64,000 bases of DNA from Thermasporomyces composti (GCF_003386795.1 NZ_QTUC01000001.1:1488001-1552000), one strand, 5' to 3'. Shown: positions 1 through 9,867, numbered from the stretch's first letter. The notes: generated by a model from the letters alone, not told the origin. Numbers and translations are program-made.

Positions 1-689
1 CCGTAGACGTTGGTGGAGTCAGACGAGAAGGCCACCTTCTGGGTCCCGAAGATGAGCGACGACACCGCCTCCAACACCGGCTGCAGCTGTTGGAACATGA
101 AAGCCACGACGGCGACCAGCCCTGCACCCACGGCCACCGACGCAGCGGCCGCCTGGGCAGAACCCAACACCGAATTGAGCAACGGCACGAGAACCAACGC
201 TGCCCCGACACCCACGATCACTGCCTGGAGCAGTTGATCGGCGAGCTCGTTCATCTGGTTGATGGCTTCTTTGACCGCGTCGCTGTTGGTGTCGCAGGCT
301 TGACCGACGGCCTTCGCCTCAGCGAGGAACTTCTGGATGAATGTGTCGAAGGCCTCTCTGTCAGCGAGCTCTTCCGGAGGCCCCCACTTCTCGCCGTCCT
401 TCCCAAGGGCGTTCTTGATCGCCTCCTCAACCTGCTTGGGAAAGTCTTCGGACAGGGCCTTGCCGGCCGCGCCCCACTTACCGGCGGCCTCCTGCAGCTT
501 CTCCTCGTCGACATCGGTGAGATAGAAGAGGAAAAGACTCGCTGCGACACCGAAAGCGATCCACGCCCAGTTGGCCTTCCCAGCATTGAGCAGGGCCTGC
601 GCCGTCGTCATCTTGGGTGCGACAGTGCCGGTCTCCCCTAAGATGACCGCGCCTCGGGTGAGGGCTGGGGGAAGCTCGGGTACGGCCAC
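1..689 (-). CDS. Membrane protein of a type VII secretion-type operon (3' end cut by window edge)
   Basis: Open frame from a GTG at 687-689, with AGGAG about 6 bases upstream, running off the left edge; about 229 residues are visible. The N-terminal part carries a short hydrophobic stretch (WAWIAFGVAASLFLFYL, about residues 42-58), then a charged helical region rich in Glu, Lys and Ala (about 60-150), then Ala/Val-rich hydrophobic segments with many small residues (about 160-200). It lies 18 bases after the small helical protein at 708-1007 and is probably co-transcribed with it and the YbaB-like gene. Such a trio (YbaB-like, EspC/WXG100-like, larger protein) is common in actinobacterial type VII secretion loci. 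The larger protein is often an effector or anchor, but no toxin domain is visible in the part present. Function unknown. Confidence 0.7.
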   Translation of the reverse strand, partial: MAVPELPPALTRGAVILGETGTVAPKMTTAQALLNAGKANWAWIAFGVAASLFLFYLTDVDEEKLQEAAGKWGAAGKALSEDFPKQVEEAIKNALGKDGEKWGPPEELADREAFDTFIQKFLAEAKAVGQACDTNSDAVKEAINQMNELADQLLQAVIVGVGAALVLVPLLNSVLGSAQAAAASVAVGAGLVAVVAFMFQQLQPVLEAVSSLIFGTQKVAFSSDSTNVY

Positions 690-707
690 GTCTTACTCCT
701 AACCTGT

Positions 708-1007
708 CTACTCCCTCACCACCCAGGGCTTGTCGGAGTTCTCCCAGTTCCTCGCGACGGTTTTCAGCTTGTTGCCCAAGGCCTCGAATCCTTCGATGCC
801 CTTCGTCAGGTTCTCGACGTGGGTCTTCCTGGCCTCCTCGTGCTGGTTCCGCGCACGAATGCCCACCAAACCCATATCCAAGGTGCCGAGCTCGGCCTCG
901 TCCAAGGCCCGTTTGGCGCCACGGAGCAGCACGATCGGGCCGTCTTCCTTCGTGAAGGCATCCGCCAGCTTCTTGATGGCGTCAGGGTGAACCTTCTTAT
1001 CCCCCAT
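708..1007 (-). CDS. Small helical protein, probable EspC/WXG100-like type VII secretion target
   Basis: A 99-residue protein, all-helical in appearance, without cysteine, signal peptide or membrane segment. Length, charge pattern and a C-terminal Trp-containing tail (NWENSDKPW) resemble EspC/ESX-type secreted substrates. A canonical WXG turn is not visible, so the assignment rests on size, helical heptads (roughly residues 25-90) and context. It starts at ATG 1005-1007, 6 bases downstream of the YbaB-like gene stop, and is followed closely by the membrane protein at the left edge, which indicates one transcript. It could instead be a simple helical partner of that membrane protein. Secretion is an inference. 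Confidence 0.6.
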   Translation of the reverse strand: MGDKKVHPDAIKKLADAFTKEDGPIVLLRGAKRALDEAELGTLDMGLVGIRARNQHEEARKTHVENLTKGIEGFEALGNKLKTVARNWENSDKPWVVRE

Positions 1008-1013
1008 CGTCGG

Positions 1014-1409
1014 TCACCGCCCCAGGTCACGCAGCCGCGACGGGACATTGACGCCTTGGCTGGCGAAGAACTCGTAGGGGTCGATGGAGCCGCCTCGAGC
1101 CAGCTGACCGAGCACACTGTCAGGGCCCCAGCACTCACCGATAGCTTCCTGGCTCCTCTGCACGAGTGCCTCCTGAGCGTCGTTGATGGCGGTGAGGATT
1201 GCCTCCGCGAGTTCCTCGCTTCCGAGCCGTAGGGCTCGAGGGTCGATCGTGAGGCTCTTCACCTTTCCTCCGGACCCGACGACGACCGAAACCCGCCCAT
1301 CGGCCGCCGACGCTTCCGCCTCCAGCGAGGACAGCTGTTCTTCCAGCTCCTTGCTGCGTTCGATCGTGCGTTCCGCTTCCTCGAGCAGTCGATCGAGCCC
1401 TGACGACAT
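1014..1409 (-). CDS. YbaB/EbfC-like nucleoid-associated family protein
   Basis: 131 residues. An N-terminal amphipathic coiled-coil helix (LLEEAERTIERSKELEEQL) is followed by a short beta region of the form 'V-x-V-V-V-G-S-G-G-K-V-K-S-L-T-I-D-P' (about residues 40-58) and a second helix (SEELAEAILTAINDAQEAL). This is the YbaB/EbfC fold order. Classical YbaB proteins bind DNA as dimers. In actinobacteria a divergent group sits at the head of type VII secretion gene sets, which matches the neighbours here. The C-terminal 40 residues extend beyond the core fold. First gene of the visible three-gene minus-strand operon. Confidence 0.75.
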   Translation of the reverse strand: MSSGLDRLLEEAERTIERSKELEEQLSSLEAEASAADGRVSVVVGSGGKVKSLTIDPRALRLGSEELAEAILTAINDAQEALVQRSQEAIGECWGPDSVLGQLARGGSIDPYEFFASQGVNVPSRLRDLGR

Positions 1410-1499
1410 TCGGACATCCCTTCGGTCACGCGGACGATGTCACAGACGATACAGAGTCATGCACGGTCGTGAAGGGTCCCGCGTTCGGGCTGTGGACAC

Positions 1500-2714
1500 T
1501 CAGCCCGTGCTGGGGCCGGGGGCGCGGTCTCCGTCGAGGTCCGCGTAGGTCGCGAGCGACGCGGGTCGGCGAGCCTGCAGGTCGCGGGCCACCGCTTCGG
1601 CGTCACGCAGCACGCGGATGACGTTGGCGCCCGCCAGTCGGACGAGATCCTTCTCCGACCATCCGCGCTCCAGCAGCGCCGCGAACAGCCGCGGGTAGCC
1701 GGAGACGTCCTCCATGCCGACCGGGAAGGTGTCGGTCCCGTCGTAGTCGCCGCCCAACCCCACGTGGTCGATGCCGGCGACCTCGCGGACGTGCTCGATG
1801 TGCGCGACGACGTCCCCGATCGTCGCGGCCGGCTTGGGGTGGTCGCGCCGCCAGACCTTGGTGAACTGCTCGAACGCCTGGAGGTCGGTGTGCTTGACCC
1901 CCTGTGCGGCGGCGGCCTCGGCAGCCTCCGCACGCCAGCGCGCGCAGGCCGGCGACACGAACTCGGGCACGAACGTCACCATGCACACGCCGCCGTTGTC
2001 CGGCAGCGCGGCCAAGACGTCGTCCGGCACGTTCCGCGGCACGTCACACACCGCGCGCGCCGAGGAGTGGGAGAAGATCACCGGCGCCTCGGACACCCGG
2101 AGCGCCGTTCGCATCGTGTCCGCCGACACGTGCGAGAGGTCCACCAGCATGCCGAGGCGGTTCATCTCCCGGACGACCTCCTCGCCGAAGCGCGAGAGGC
2201 CACGGCCCGGGTGGCGCGGCTCGTCGGTGGCCGAGTCGGCCCACGGCACGTTGTCGTTGTGCGTCAACGCCATGGAGCGGACGCCCAGGGCGTACATCAT
2301 CCGCAGCGTCCCCAGGGAGCAGTTGATGGAATGACCGCCCTCCATTCCCAGCAGGGAGGCGATCCGCCCGGACGCGAAGACCCGCTCGATCTCGTCCGCC
2401 GTGGTGGCGAGTCCGAACGTGTCGGGGTAGCGGCGCACCATCGCGTGCACCGCGTCGATCTGCTCCAGGGTCGCGGACACCGCGTTGTCGCCGGTGAGTC
2501 GGCACGGCACGTAGACGGACCAGATCTGCGCACCGAGACCTCCCGCCCGCAACCGGGGGATGTCGGTCTGCAACGCCGGCGCTGGCTGGGCGATGTCGAG
2601 CCGGTCGAAGTCATAGCCGGCGTGGTGGCGCATCGCGATCGGCAGATCGTTGTGCCCGTCGACCAGCGGGTGGGCGGCGAGGAGCTCTTTCGCGCGGCGC
2701 AGGTAGTCGTCCAT
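1500..2714 (-). CDS. Membrane dipeptidase family (peptidase M19)
   Basis: 404-residue zinc dipeptidase of the renal dipeptidase family, which cleaves dipeptides and in some members D-amino-acid-containing dipeptides. Visible motifs in order: HxD zinc pair in VDGHNDLP (H21, D23); MEGGHS containing the bridging Glu (about residue 125); DLSHV and FSHSSARAV carrying the two later zinc His residues (about 195 and 217); and a late [11 protein letters not shown] segment with the substrate-side Asp (about 325). Length is normal for the family, and no signal peptide is seen, so it is probably cytoplasmic. It is a single gene, separated from groEL by a strong hairpin. Confidence 0.93.
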   Translation of the reverse strand: MDDYLRRAKELLAAHPLVDGHNDLPIAMRHHAGYDFDRLDIAQPAPALQTDIPRLRAGGLGAQIWSVYVPCRLTGDNAVSATLEQIDAVHAMVRRYPDTFGLATTADEIERVFASGRIASLLGMEGGHSINCSLGTLRMMYALGVRSMALTHNDNVPWADSATDEPRHPGRGLSRFGEEVVREMNRLGMLVDLSHVSADTMRTALRVSEAPVIFSHSSARAVCDVPRNVPDDVLAALPDNGGVCMVTFVPEFVSPACARWRAEAAEAAAAQGVKHTDLQAFEQFTKVWRRDHPKPAATIGDVVAHIEHVREVAGIDHVGLGGDYDGTDTFPVGMEDVSGYPRLFAALLERGWSEKDLVRLAGANVIRVLRDAEAVARDLQARRPASLATYADLDGDRAPGPSTG

Positions 2715-2781
2715 GAACGCTCATCATCCCGCAGGCAGCCGCCGCGAGCACGGACAGGCGAACGAGCACGGACAGACGAAA

Positions 2782-2809
2782 GGGCGGTCCTGGATGCCCA
2801 GGACCGCCC
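2782..2809 (-). terminator. Rho-independent-type terminator after groEL
   Basis: Perfect 12-bp inverted repeat, GGGCGGTCCTGG and its complement, around a 4-base loop (ATGC). Read on the minus strand, the stem is followed by a T-rich stretch (TTTCGTCT). It lies 26 bases past the groEL stop. Confidence 0.85.
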
Positions 2810-2835
2810 CTCGTGGACTGGCTGTGAGTCGAGAC

Positions 2836-4461
<1,626 letters not shown>

Positions 4462-4569
4462 CTAGCTGGATCCTCCCCCAAGTCGGGTGGATGTCGTGTG
4501 GCCGGCCCGACGCCCGCGACGGACGGCCCCCACCACATCGGGGGCCTCGTCGAACCAACCTGCAGCGCA

Positions 4570-4596
4570 CTGTCACTCGCGACCTTCGAGTGCTAA
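4570..4596. promoter_or_regulatory. CIRCE operator, groEL-proximal copy
   Basis: Half-sites CTGTCACTC (4570-4578) and GAGTGCTAA (4588-4596) with exactly 9 bases between them, matching the CIRCE arrangement TTAGCACTC-N9-GAGTGCTAA. The right half is perfect and the left matches 6 of 9. It would be bound by the repressor HrcA downstream of the promoter, within the transcribed leader of groEL. Confidence 0.8.
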
Positions 4597-4601
4597 GGAC
4601 G

Positions 4602-4630
4602 TGTTTAGCACTCGACTGGGGAGAGTGCAA
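4602..4630 (-). promoter_or_regulatory. Vegetative-type promoter of groEL
   Basis: On the minus strand, TTGCAC (4625-4630) and TAAACA (4602-4607) are separated by 17 bases, a good match to an actinobacterial housekeeping sigma promoter. It coincides with the distal CIRCE element, so HrcA binding would block RNA polymerase. Confidence 0.7.
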
Positions 4631-4631
4631 G
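4605..4631. promoter_or_regulatory. CIRCE operator, promoter-overlapping copy
   Basis: Half-sites TTAGCACTC (4605-4613, perfect) and GAGTGCAAG (4623-4631, 7 of 9) with a 9-base spacer. It lies 8 bases from the first CIRCE, so the inner half-sites of the two copies face away from each other. It overlaps both the -35 and -10 boxes of the predicted groEL promoter. Confidence 0.9.
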
Positions 4632-5039
4632 CTGACGGGAGCTCACGCCCGAGCAGCGTCGACCGCCACCCCCACAGCTCGACGTGACCGGTCAGGCACT
4701 CGTCGCACATGGGTCTGGCCCGCTTCCAGGACCCCGGCAGGTTGTGGCTGGCAACCGCGGTGAGCCACCCGAGCGGCGCCCCGCTCCCGGCAGCCGTGGC
4801 GGTGACGAACCGCCGCGCTGTACCACTTGGTACGTTTGGTCGCACCGCCCGGTGCACGTCGAGGACCATCTCCGCGTCCGCCAGCGTCGACGAGGAACGT
4901 CACAAGACCGAGCTCGGGGTCGGCCGACAGGACCATGCCGAGCCGGGTCGATCGACCCACCGCCGAGCCCGATCCGGTCGGGGAAGAACGTCCGACCGAG
5001 CACGTCATGCTGGGTCAGCGTGTCGTCACCCGCGAACCC
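4632..5039. other. About 400 bases without a supportable gene
   Basis: Minus-strand frames here contain protein-like pieces (for example a segment with SWKRARPMCDECLTGHVELW in the frame at 4573-4869). That frame has no convincing start and runs into the groEL promoter. I read this stretch as a decayed remnant continuing the scar at 5040-6042, not as a functional gene. Confidence 0.5.
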
Positions 5040-5520
5040 TCGGTACTCCCGCTTCCCCAGGATCGCTGGTGAAGCTCAGCCTCTTGCCGTCGGGGCGAAG
5101 CCGGAAGGGCGTGCTGGCACGGCTCACCCCGCCGTTGATACGCGACATCACTGATCTCCTGCCGGTTGATCGCGTGTGACAGGCCAACCCGAAAGTCCTT
5201 GCTGCGAATGATCTGCCGCGGCACCGGGTCCCGGTGCGTCAGGTTTAGCGACAAGACCATCGTGTTCATGTTGGAAGGCGTAGCCTTCGCGAACCTGAGG
5301 TCGCCCTCGTCCTGTCGTCGCGCGAGCACCGGCTTGTTCTGCAACGTGTTGCTGGGACGAAGCTGGAAGTCGTCTCACCGGACATGACCTGGGTGAGGAT
5401 GACCACGAGATCGGGGTTGACGGTGTAGACGACCCGGTCGATGCACGGCAGCTGTCGACCGTCCGGATCAGTCTTTCGGTAATACGGGTTCGCTCGAAGA
5501 CGACCTGCACTCCTTCCCAA
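5040..5520 (-). pseudogene. Decayed family-5 (OppA/peptide-nickel type) ABC solute-binding protein fragment
   Basis: Pieces of one protein lie in successive minus-strand frames: VQVVFER, then NPYYRKTDPDGRQLPCIDRV in another frame (apparent one-base deletion near 5490), then NKPVLARRQDEGDLRF followed by SNMNTMVLSLNLTHRDPV and DFRVGLSHAINRQEISDV, and finally FRLRPDGKRLSFTSD in yet another frame. The order and wording match the middle of large solute-binding proteins of peptide/nickel-type ABC importers. N- and C-terminal parts are missing and there are at least three frame changes, so it cannot make a working binding protein. It lies between groEL and csp beside another broken gene. Confidence 0.8.
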
Positions 5521-5559
5521 CCGACCCGTGACACACCATGGGAGAACAGCGTCGGCAAG

Positions 5560-6042
5560 TCAGAGTTGCTCCACGGATCGGTCTTCGAGAAGAAGAGCCT
5601 TCCTTGACACCAGGACGTCAACTTCTGGCCCATCGAGCCGCCGCTGAACATCTCGATCTGGATGGCGATCGACGAGGTCACCACGGAGAACTCCTGTGTC
5701 CAGGTCATCCCCGGCTCCCATCGCGCGGTGGTGCCGCACGTGCCAGCGCGCGCCGACATGGCGTTCGGCGAGGAAGCCGATCCCGCCTACGTCAACTCCG
5801 ATGCCGCCGTCGACATGATCCTGCGCCCCGGGGAGTTCTTCCTCTTCAACGAACGGCTCCTGCACCATTCCCACAAGAACACCTCGTCGAAGCGCCGAAT
5901 GGGCTTGTCAGCGCGCTACACGGTGCCGTTCGTCGCGCTGCTCGACCAGGACGCTCCACCACTCTTCCCCGGGCACGCCTGCGTCGTGGTGAGCGGAACG
6001 GACCGCTTCTGCTTGAACCGCACGACGGCACCTCCCCGGTGA
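5560..6042 (+). pseudogene. Truncated phytanoyl-CoA dioxygenase (PhyH)-like gene with a nonsense codon
   Basis: From 5662 an open frame encodes the C-terminal part of a PhyH-family Fe(II)/2-oxoglutarate dioxygenase: MAIDEVTTENSCVQVIPGSH, then FLFNERLLHHSHKN (distal iron His) and RRMGLSARYTVPF (2-oxoglutarate Arg). The same frame continues upstream through HQDVNFWPIEPPLNISIW, with the HxD iron pair at 5608-5616, but is interrupted by TGA at 5605-5607, exactly where the family usually has Trp (a PWHQD context). Still further upstream SVFEKKSLP is in frame. The N-terminal roughly 100 residues are absent. This is a pseudogene by truncation plus a TGG-to-TGA change. A restart at 5662 would lack the HxD pair. 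Confidence 0.8.
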
Positions 6043-6099
6043 GTTGGCTCACCGGGCTCGTCGCGACGGTCGTGGGCGCGGGAGCGCGGCCACGAACGG

Positions 6100-6141
6100 A
6101 CTGGGGTCCGCACGAGACGTGACCCTCGTACGGACCCCAGT
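6100..6141. terminator. Strong hairpin, probable bidirectional terminator
   Basis: 17-base arms (6100-6116 and 6125-6141) pair at 16 positions with one G-T, around an 8-base loop. It lies between the PhyH remnant (plus) and the cold-shock gene (minus), 54 bases past the csp stop. Confidence 0.75.
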
Positions 6142-6194
6142 CGGACACGGTTGCCGGTCAGTAGACGACGCCGAACGCCCCGCGCCAGGCCGAG

Positions 6195-6395
6195 CTAGAG
6201 CGGGCGCACGTCGTGCGCCTCGAGACCCTTGGGTCCCTCCACCGCCTCGAACTCGACGAGCTGGCCGTCGGAGAGGGTCTTGTAGCCGTCCATCTTGATC
6301 TTGGACCAGTGGACGAACACGTCGCTGCCGCCCTCGACAGCGATGAAGCCGTAGCCCTTCTCGGCGTTGAACCACTTGACAGTGCCCTGCGTCAT
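6195..6395 (-). CDS. Cold-shock protein (CspA family)
   Basis: 66-residue single cold-shock domain, an RNA/ssDNA chaperone. RNP1 (KGYGFI, about residues 13-18) and RNP2 (DVFVHW, about 25-30) are intact, along with the aromatic surface W8/F9. The family-typical length and the C-terminal [10 protein letters not shown] confirm it. Start ATG at 6393-6395 is preceded by GGGAGAGG. The upstream 307 bases are non-coding and probably form a long leader, as is usual for cold-shock genes. Its neighbours groEL, moaD and thrC resemble the Streptomyces order (recalled, not searched). Confidence 0.97.
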   Translation of the reverse strand: MTQGTVKWFNAEKGYGFIAVEGGSDVFVHWSKIKMDGYKTLSDGQLVEFEAVEGPKGLEAHDVRPL

Positions 6396-6702
6396 GACCT
6401 CTCCCTCAAGGCCCCTTTCGGGTGACAGACCCGCCCGGCGCGGGCCTGGGTCGTCCTACCGCACCCGTCCCCAAGGGGAGGTGTTGCGATCGATCCGCGT
6501 GTTCCTACCGCTGTCGGTCAGGCGACAAACGCATGATCATGCCGACCAAGGCCGACCATAGCCGAACCCGCCGCGGCTGGGGAGGTCTTCGCCCTCGATT
6601 CGGACCAGATCAGGGCGATTGGCCGATTTCGGGTCGGCCGACCGTCCCAGGAGAACACGACCCGCGGCAGTCGGGGCGGTCGCGAGAGGAAGGCCGATGC
6701 CC
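6396..6702 (-). other. csp upstream region, about 300 bases without a gene
   Basis: No convincing ORF on either strand. The segment next to csp carries its Shine-Dalgarno (6397-6410). The rest is likely promoter and structured 5' leader of the cold-shock gene plus the 3' flank of the GH36-like gene. No clear terminator hairpin was found for the latter. Confidence 0.5.
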
Positions 6703-8328
6703 TCAGGGAGCCAGCAGCCACGCCCCGGACGGCTCGATCCAGTCGTACTCGCGTTCTGTCGTACCGGTGCGCCACCGGGCCGGGGTGGTCGCGTGGAGCC
6801 AGTCCAAGGGCTCGACGCCGCCGGGCTCACCACCGTCGAGCGCCAGCCGGAGAGCGGCACGGAGGTCAGCGTCGACCCGTGGACTCCGTGCCGCTGGGTC
6901 CACCGACACGAACAGCGCGGTGCCCGAGCGCGCGACGAGGTCGAGGAACTGGCGGTTGCGCTCCCACGGCGTCTGGAGCGTGCACGGCACGCAGTCGGGG
7001 TCGACGACGAAGAACGTCCGATGCTGGGCGAGCCGGAACGCGAGCGTGTTCACGCCCATCCGCCGGGTGCGCTCCCAGTCGCGGCCGGAGGTGTCGTCAC
7101 CGGTTCGCTGGACCTCCACCAGGCCGGCGGCGAGGTGGCCCACGGTGTTACAGCCGATGAGCACGGCGTCTCCGGCACCGTCGCGGATCGCCTCGTAGAG
7201 CCCCAGCAGCAGCTCGGCGTTGGTGCGGCTCCGGTCGGCGAAGTGCCAGCCGGGTTCCGTCATCGCCACGCCCATGGCGGGCCCCCACCTGCCGAAGGCG
7301 TCGAACGTCGAGAAGTCGTGCTTGACCAGCTCGAAGCCCCAGCCGACCAGCCGCGCCACGTCGTCGCGGATGGTCTGGAGGTTCTCCGCCAGGCTGATGT
7401 CTAACGGCTGCTCCTTGGCTGGCCTCGGCCCCGGTCGGAGCCGACGCGGGTCGTCGACGAACGACAGCGCCGCGGGCCGCATCCAGATCCCTGGCCGGGC
7501 GCCACGCGCGGCGATCGCGGCGGCGAGACCCGGCATGTCGTCGAACGTGCCTGGCAGGCCAGCGGTCCACGGTCCGCCGGGACAGGTGCCACCCGGGCTC
7601 CACCCGGCGTCGATGACGGAGAACGGCTTGACCGGATGGCCGTCAGCGAGCTCGACGATGGTCTCGGTGTCGGCGAGCACCTGCTCGGGGCCGAAGCCCA
7701 CGCCGTAGGCGTAGTACCAGTTGTTGGCGCCGACGACCGGCTCGCGGACCGGCAGCGGGTCGGAGCACATCGCGGCGGTCAGTCTCCGCTGGAGCGCGTA
7801 GGGCGACTCCCCCGGTTGCCCGTCGACGGCGACCACGGTCGCGGCGTCCAGGACGCGTTCGCCCAGGCGCACGGGCGCCCCGCCGTTGCGGAGGTCGAGC
7901 CACAGCGAACAGCCGCGCTCGTCGACGGTCCAGGCGCAGAACGCACGCGGACGGACCCGCACTCCCATGCCGGTGGCGTGCCCCGACGCCTCGTCGTACG
8001 CCAGCCAGGACCAGGGCAGGACGCGGTCCGGCTGCAGGTGACGCCATTGCAGGTCGCCGTAGGAGCGCTCCCACGCGTCGCCGAGCACCAGGGTTGACGA
8101 CGGTAGTCGGTGCCGCCACCGCAGGACGACTCGCGACAGCCCGTCGTGTCCGTGGGGTCGCGGAGGCGCAGCGACGACGACGGTGAGGCCCTCCGGCTCG
8201 GCCCGGAAGCTGATCTCGACGCCGGCCGTGGCGAAACGCTCACCGCGACGTCGCGCCCGCTCTCCCCCTTCTCGGTCCTCGTGGACGACGTACGCGGCGT
8301 CGGGCAGGGCGGGAGTGCGGTCAGCCAC
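6703..8328 (-). CDS. GH36/clan GH-D alpha-galactosidase-like glycoside hydrolase
   Basis: 541 residues. An N-terminal beta-sandwich region is followed by a TIM barrel with clan GH-D landmarks: NNWYYAYG (about residue 203), FSVIDAGW, a putative nucleophile Asp in ELVKHDFSTF (about 317), and a putative acid/base Asp in RTGDDTSGRDWERTRRMG (about 378-395). The barrel order matches GH36 alpha-galactosidases, although the protein is shorter than typical 700-residue enzymes. No signal peptide is seen, so it probably works on imported oligosaccharides. It starts with GTG at 8326-8328, overlapping the moaD-like 3' end by 8 bases, so it may be translated by coupling. Substrate (alpha-galactoside or other) is uncertain. 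Confidence 0.8.
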   Translation of the reverse strand: MADRTPALPDAAYVVHEDREGGERARRRGERFATAGVEISFRAEPEGLTVVVAAPPRPHGHDGLSRVVLRWRHRLPSSTLVLGDAWERSYGDLQWRHLQPDRVLPWSWLAYDEASGHATGMGVRVRPRAFCAWTVDERGCSLWLDLRNGGAPVRLGERVLDAATVVAVDGQPGESPYALQRRLTAAMCSDPLPVREPVVGANNWYYAYGVGFGPEQVLADTETIVELADGHPVKPFSVIDAGWSPGGTCPGGPWTAGLPGTFDDMPGLAAAIAARGARPGIWMRPAALSFVDDPRRLRPGPRPAKEQPLDISLAENLQTIRDDVARLVGWGFELVKHDFSTFDAFGRWGPAMGVAMTEPGWHFADRSRTNAELLLGLYEAIRDGAGDAVLIGCNTVGHLAAGLVEVQRTGDDTSGRDWERTRRMGVNTLAFRLAQHRTFFVVDPDCVPCTLQTPWERNRQFLDLVARSGTALFVSVDPAARSPRVDADLRAALRLALDGGEPGGVEPLDWLHATTPARWRTGTTEREYDWIEPSGAWLLAP

Positions 8329-8596
8329 CCGCGACGGCCGGGATCACCGACACCTGGGTGCCGTCGGGCGTCGGGGTCTGCAGACCGGACGCGAAGCGGA
8401 CGTCCTCCTCACCGACGTAGACGTTGACGAACCGGCGCAGCTTGCCGTTCTCGTCGAGGACCCGCGCGCGGATACCGGGGTACTTGGTCTCCAGCGAGTC
8501 CAGCACCTCGGCGAGCGTCTCGCCCTCGGCGGTGACCTCCGAGGCGCCCCCGGTGTAGGTGCGCAAGATCGTCGGGATTCGAACCTTCACGCTCAT
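8321..8596 (-). CDS. MoaD/ThiS-family sulfur-carrier protein (CysO-like)
   Basis: 91-residue ubiquitin-like protein ending in a diglycine (VIPAVAGG), the feature needed for C-terminal adenylation and thiocarboxylation. The core motif NVYVGEEDVRF is typical of CysO/MoaD proteins of actinobacteria. In mycobacteria CysO carries sulfide for cysteine synthesis with CysM and Mec; here it sits directly behind threonine synthase with a 4-base ATGA overlap (8593-8596). The link to threonine synthase is conserved in relatives but its biochemical meaning is not clear from sequence. The downstream glycosidase start overlaps its end. Confidence 0.88.
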   Translation of the reverse strand: MSVKVRIPTILRTYTGGASEVTAEGETLAEVLDSLETKYPGIRARVLDENGKLRRFVNVYVGEEDVRFASGLQTPTPDGTQVSVIPAVAGG

Positions 8597-9867
8597 GCCA
8601 GTCCTGCCTCGATGAATGCGTCGTAGGTAGGCCGGATCGTCGCCTGCGGACCGACCTTGCCGGCGATCGCGTCCAGCGTCTTCAGGCCGTCACCGGAGTT
8701 GATGATGACGGTCTCGGCGTCCGGGTCGAGCTGGCCGGTCTCGACCAGCTTCTTCAGCGTGGCCACCGTGACGCCACCGGCCGTCTCACCGAAGATGCCC
8801 TCGGTGCGGGCGAGCAGCGCGATGCCCTCGATCACCTCGTCGTCGCTGACGTCCTCGACGCTGCCGCCGGTACGCCGGCAGACGTCGAGCACGTAGGGAC
8901 CGTCGGCGGGGTTCCCGATCGCCAGCGACTTCGCCACCGTGTCCGGCCGGACGGGCGCCACCACGTCGTGGCCGGCCTTGAACGCTCGCGCCACCGGCGC
9001 GCAACCACTCGCCTGGGCGCCGAAGATCCGGTACGGCGTGTCCTCCACCAGGCCGAGCTCCACGAGCTCGCGCAGACCTTTGTCGATCTTGACGAGCTGG
9101 GCACCCGAGGCGACCGGCACGACGATCTGCTGGGGCAGGCGCCAGCCGAGCTGCTCGGCGATCTCGAAAGCCAGCGTCTTCGAGCCCTCGGCGTAGTAGG
9201 GCCGGACGTTCACGTTGACGAAAGCCCAGCTCTCCTGCTCGCCGGCGATCTCGCTGGCGAGCCGGTTGACGTCGTCGTAGGTGCCTTCCACCGCGACGAG
9301 GGTGCCGCCGTAGACCGCGGTGGTGAGGATCTTCTGCTGCTCGAGGTTGTGCGGGACGAAGACGACGCTGCGGATGCCGGCCCTCGCGGCGGCCGCGGCG
9401 ACGGCGTTGGCGAGGTTGCCGGTGGAGGGGCAGGCCAGCACCGTGAAGCCCAGCTCGCGAGCGGCGGTGAGGGCCACCGCGACCACGCGGTCCTTGAAGG
9501 AGTGGGTCGGGTTGCCGGAGTCGTCTTTGATCCACAGGGTTCGCAAGCCGAGCTCTGCGGCCAGGTGGTCGGCGCGGACCAGGCGGGTGAAGCCAGGCTC
9601 GGTGTTGGGGAACGAAGCGACGTCAGCGGGGACGGGCAGGAGCGGCTGGTAGCGCCAGATGTTCTTGGGTCCTGCCTCGATCTGCTCCCGGGTGATCGTC
9701 GGGTAGTCGTAGCCGACCTCGAGAGGGCCGAAGCATTCGGGACAGGCGTAGTGGGCTCCCAGCGGCGTGGTCGCGCCACACTCTCGACAGCGCAGAACCG
9801 TCGCGTTACCGAAGGCTCCCGGACGAATGGTGTGCGTCTCGCGGGTGGCAGCGTAGGTCGTCGTCAT
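8593..9867 (-). CDS. thrC: Threonine synthase
   Basis: 424-residue PLP enzyme converting O-phosphohomoserine to threonine. An N-terminal zinc-ribbon-like segment (CRECG about residues 27-31, CPECFG about 43-48) is followed by the fold-type II core: PLP lysine in THSFKDRVV (about residue 126), CPSTGNLANAV for phosphate binding, and a late INSGDGLKTLDAI. Length fits the class with the N-terminal CxxC region. Start ATG at 9865-9867 has GGAAG upstream. It is first in an operon with the sulfur carrier, and possibly the glycosidase. No T-box or other leader riboswitch was seen in the upstream 300 bases. Confidence 0.96.
   Translation of the reverse strand: MTTTYAATRETHTIRPGAFGNATVLRCRECGATTPLGAHYACPECFGPLEVGYDYPTITREQIEAGPKNIWRYQPLLPVPADVASFPNTEPGFTRLVRADHLAAELGLRTLWIKDDSGNPTHSFKDRVVAVALTAARELGFTVLACPSTGNLANAVAAAAARAGIRSVVFVPHNLEQQKILTTAVYGGTLVAVEGTYDDVNRLASEIAGEQESWAFVNVNVRPYYAEGSKTLAFEIAEQLGWRLPQQIVVPVASGAQLVKIDKGLRELVELGLVEDTPYRIFGAQASGCAPVARAFKAGHDVVAPVRPDTVAKSLAIGNPADGPYVLDVCRRTGGSVEDVSDDEVIEGIALLARTEGIFGETAGGVTVATLKKLVETGQLDPDAETVIINSGDGLKTLDAIAGKVGPQATIRPTYDAFIEAGLA

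Noticed and set aside
4573-4869. Minus-strand frame with a CDEC segment between the pseudogenes and groEL
   Set aside because: It runs into the groEL promoter and both CIRCE sites and has no clear start or family; treated as decayed DNA.
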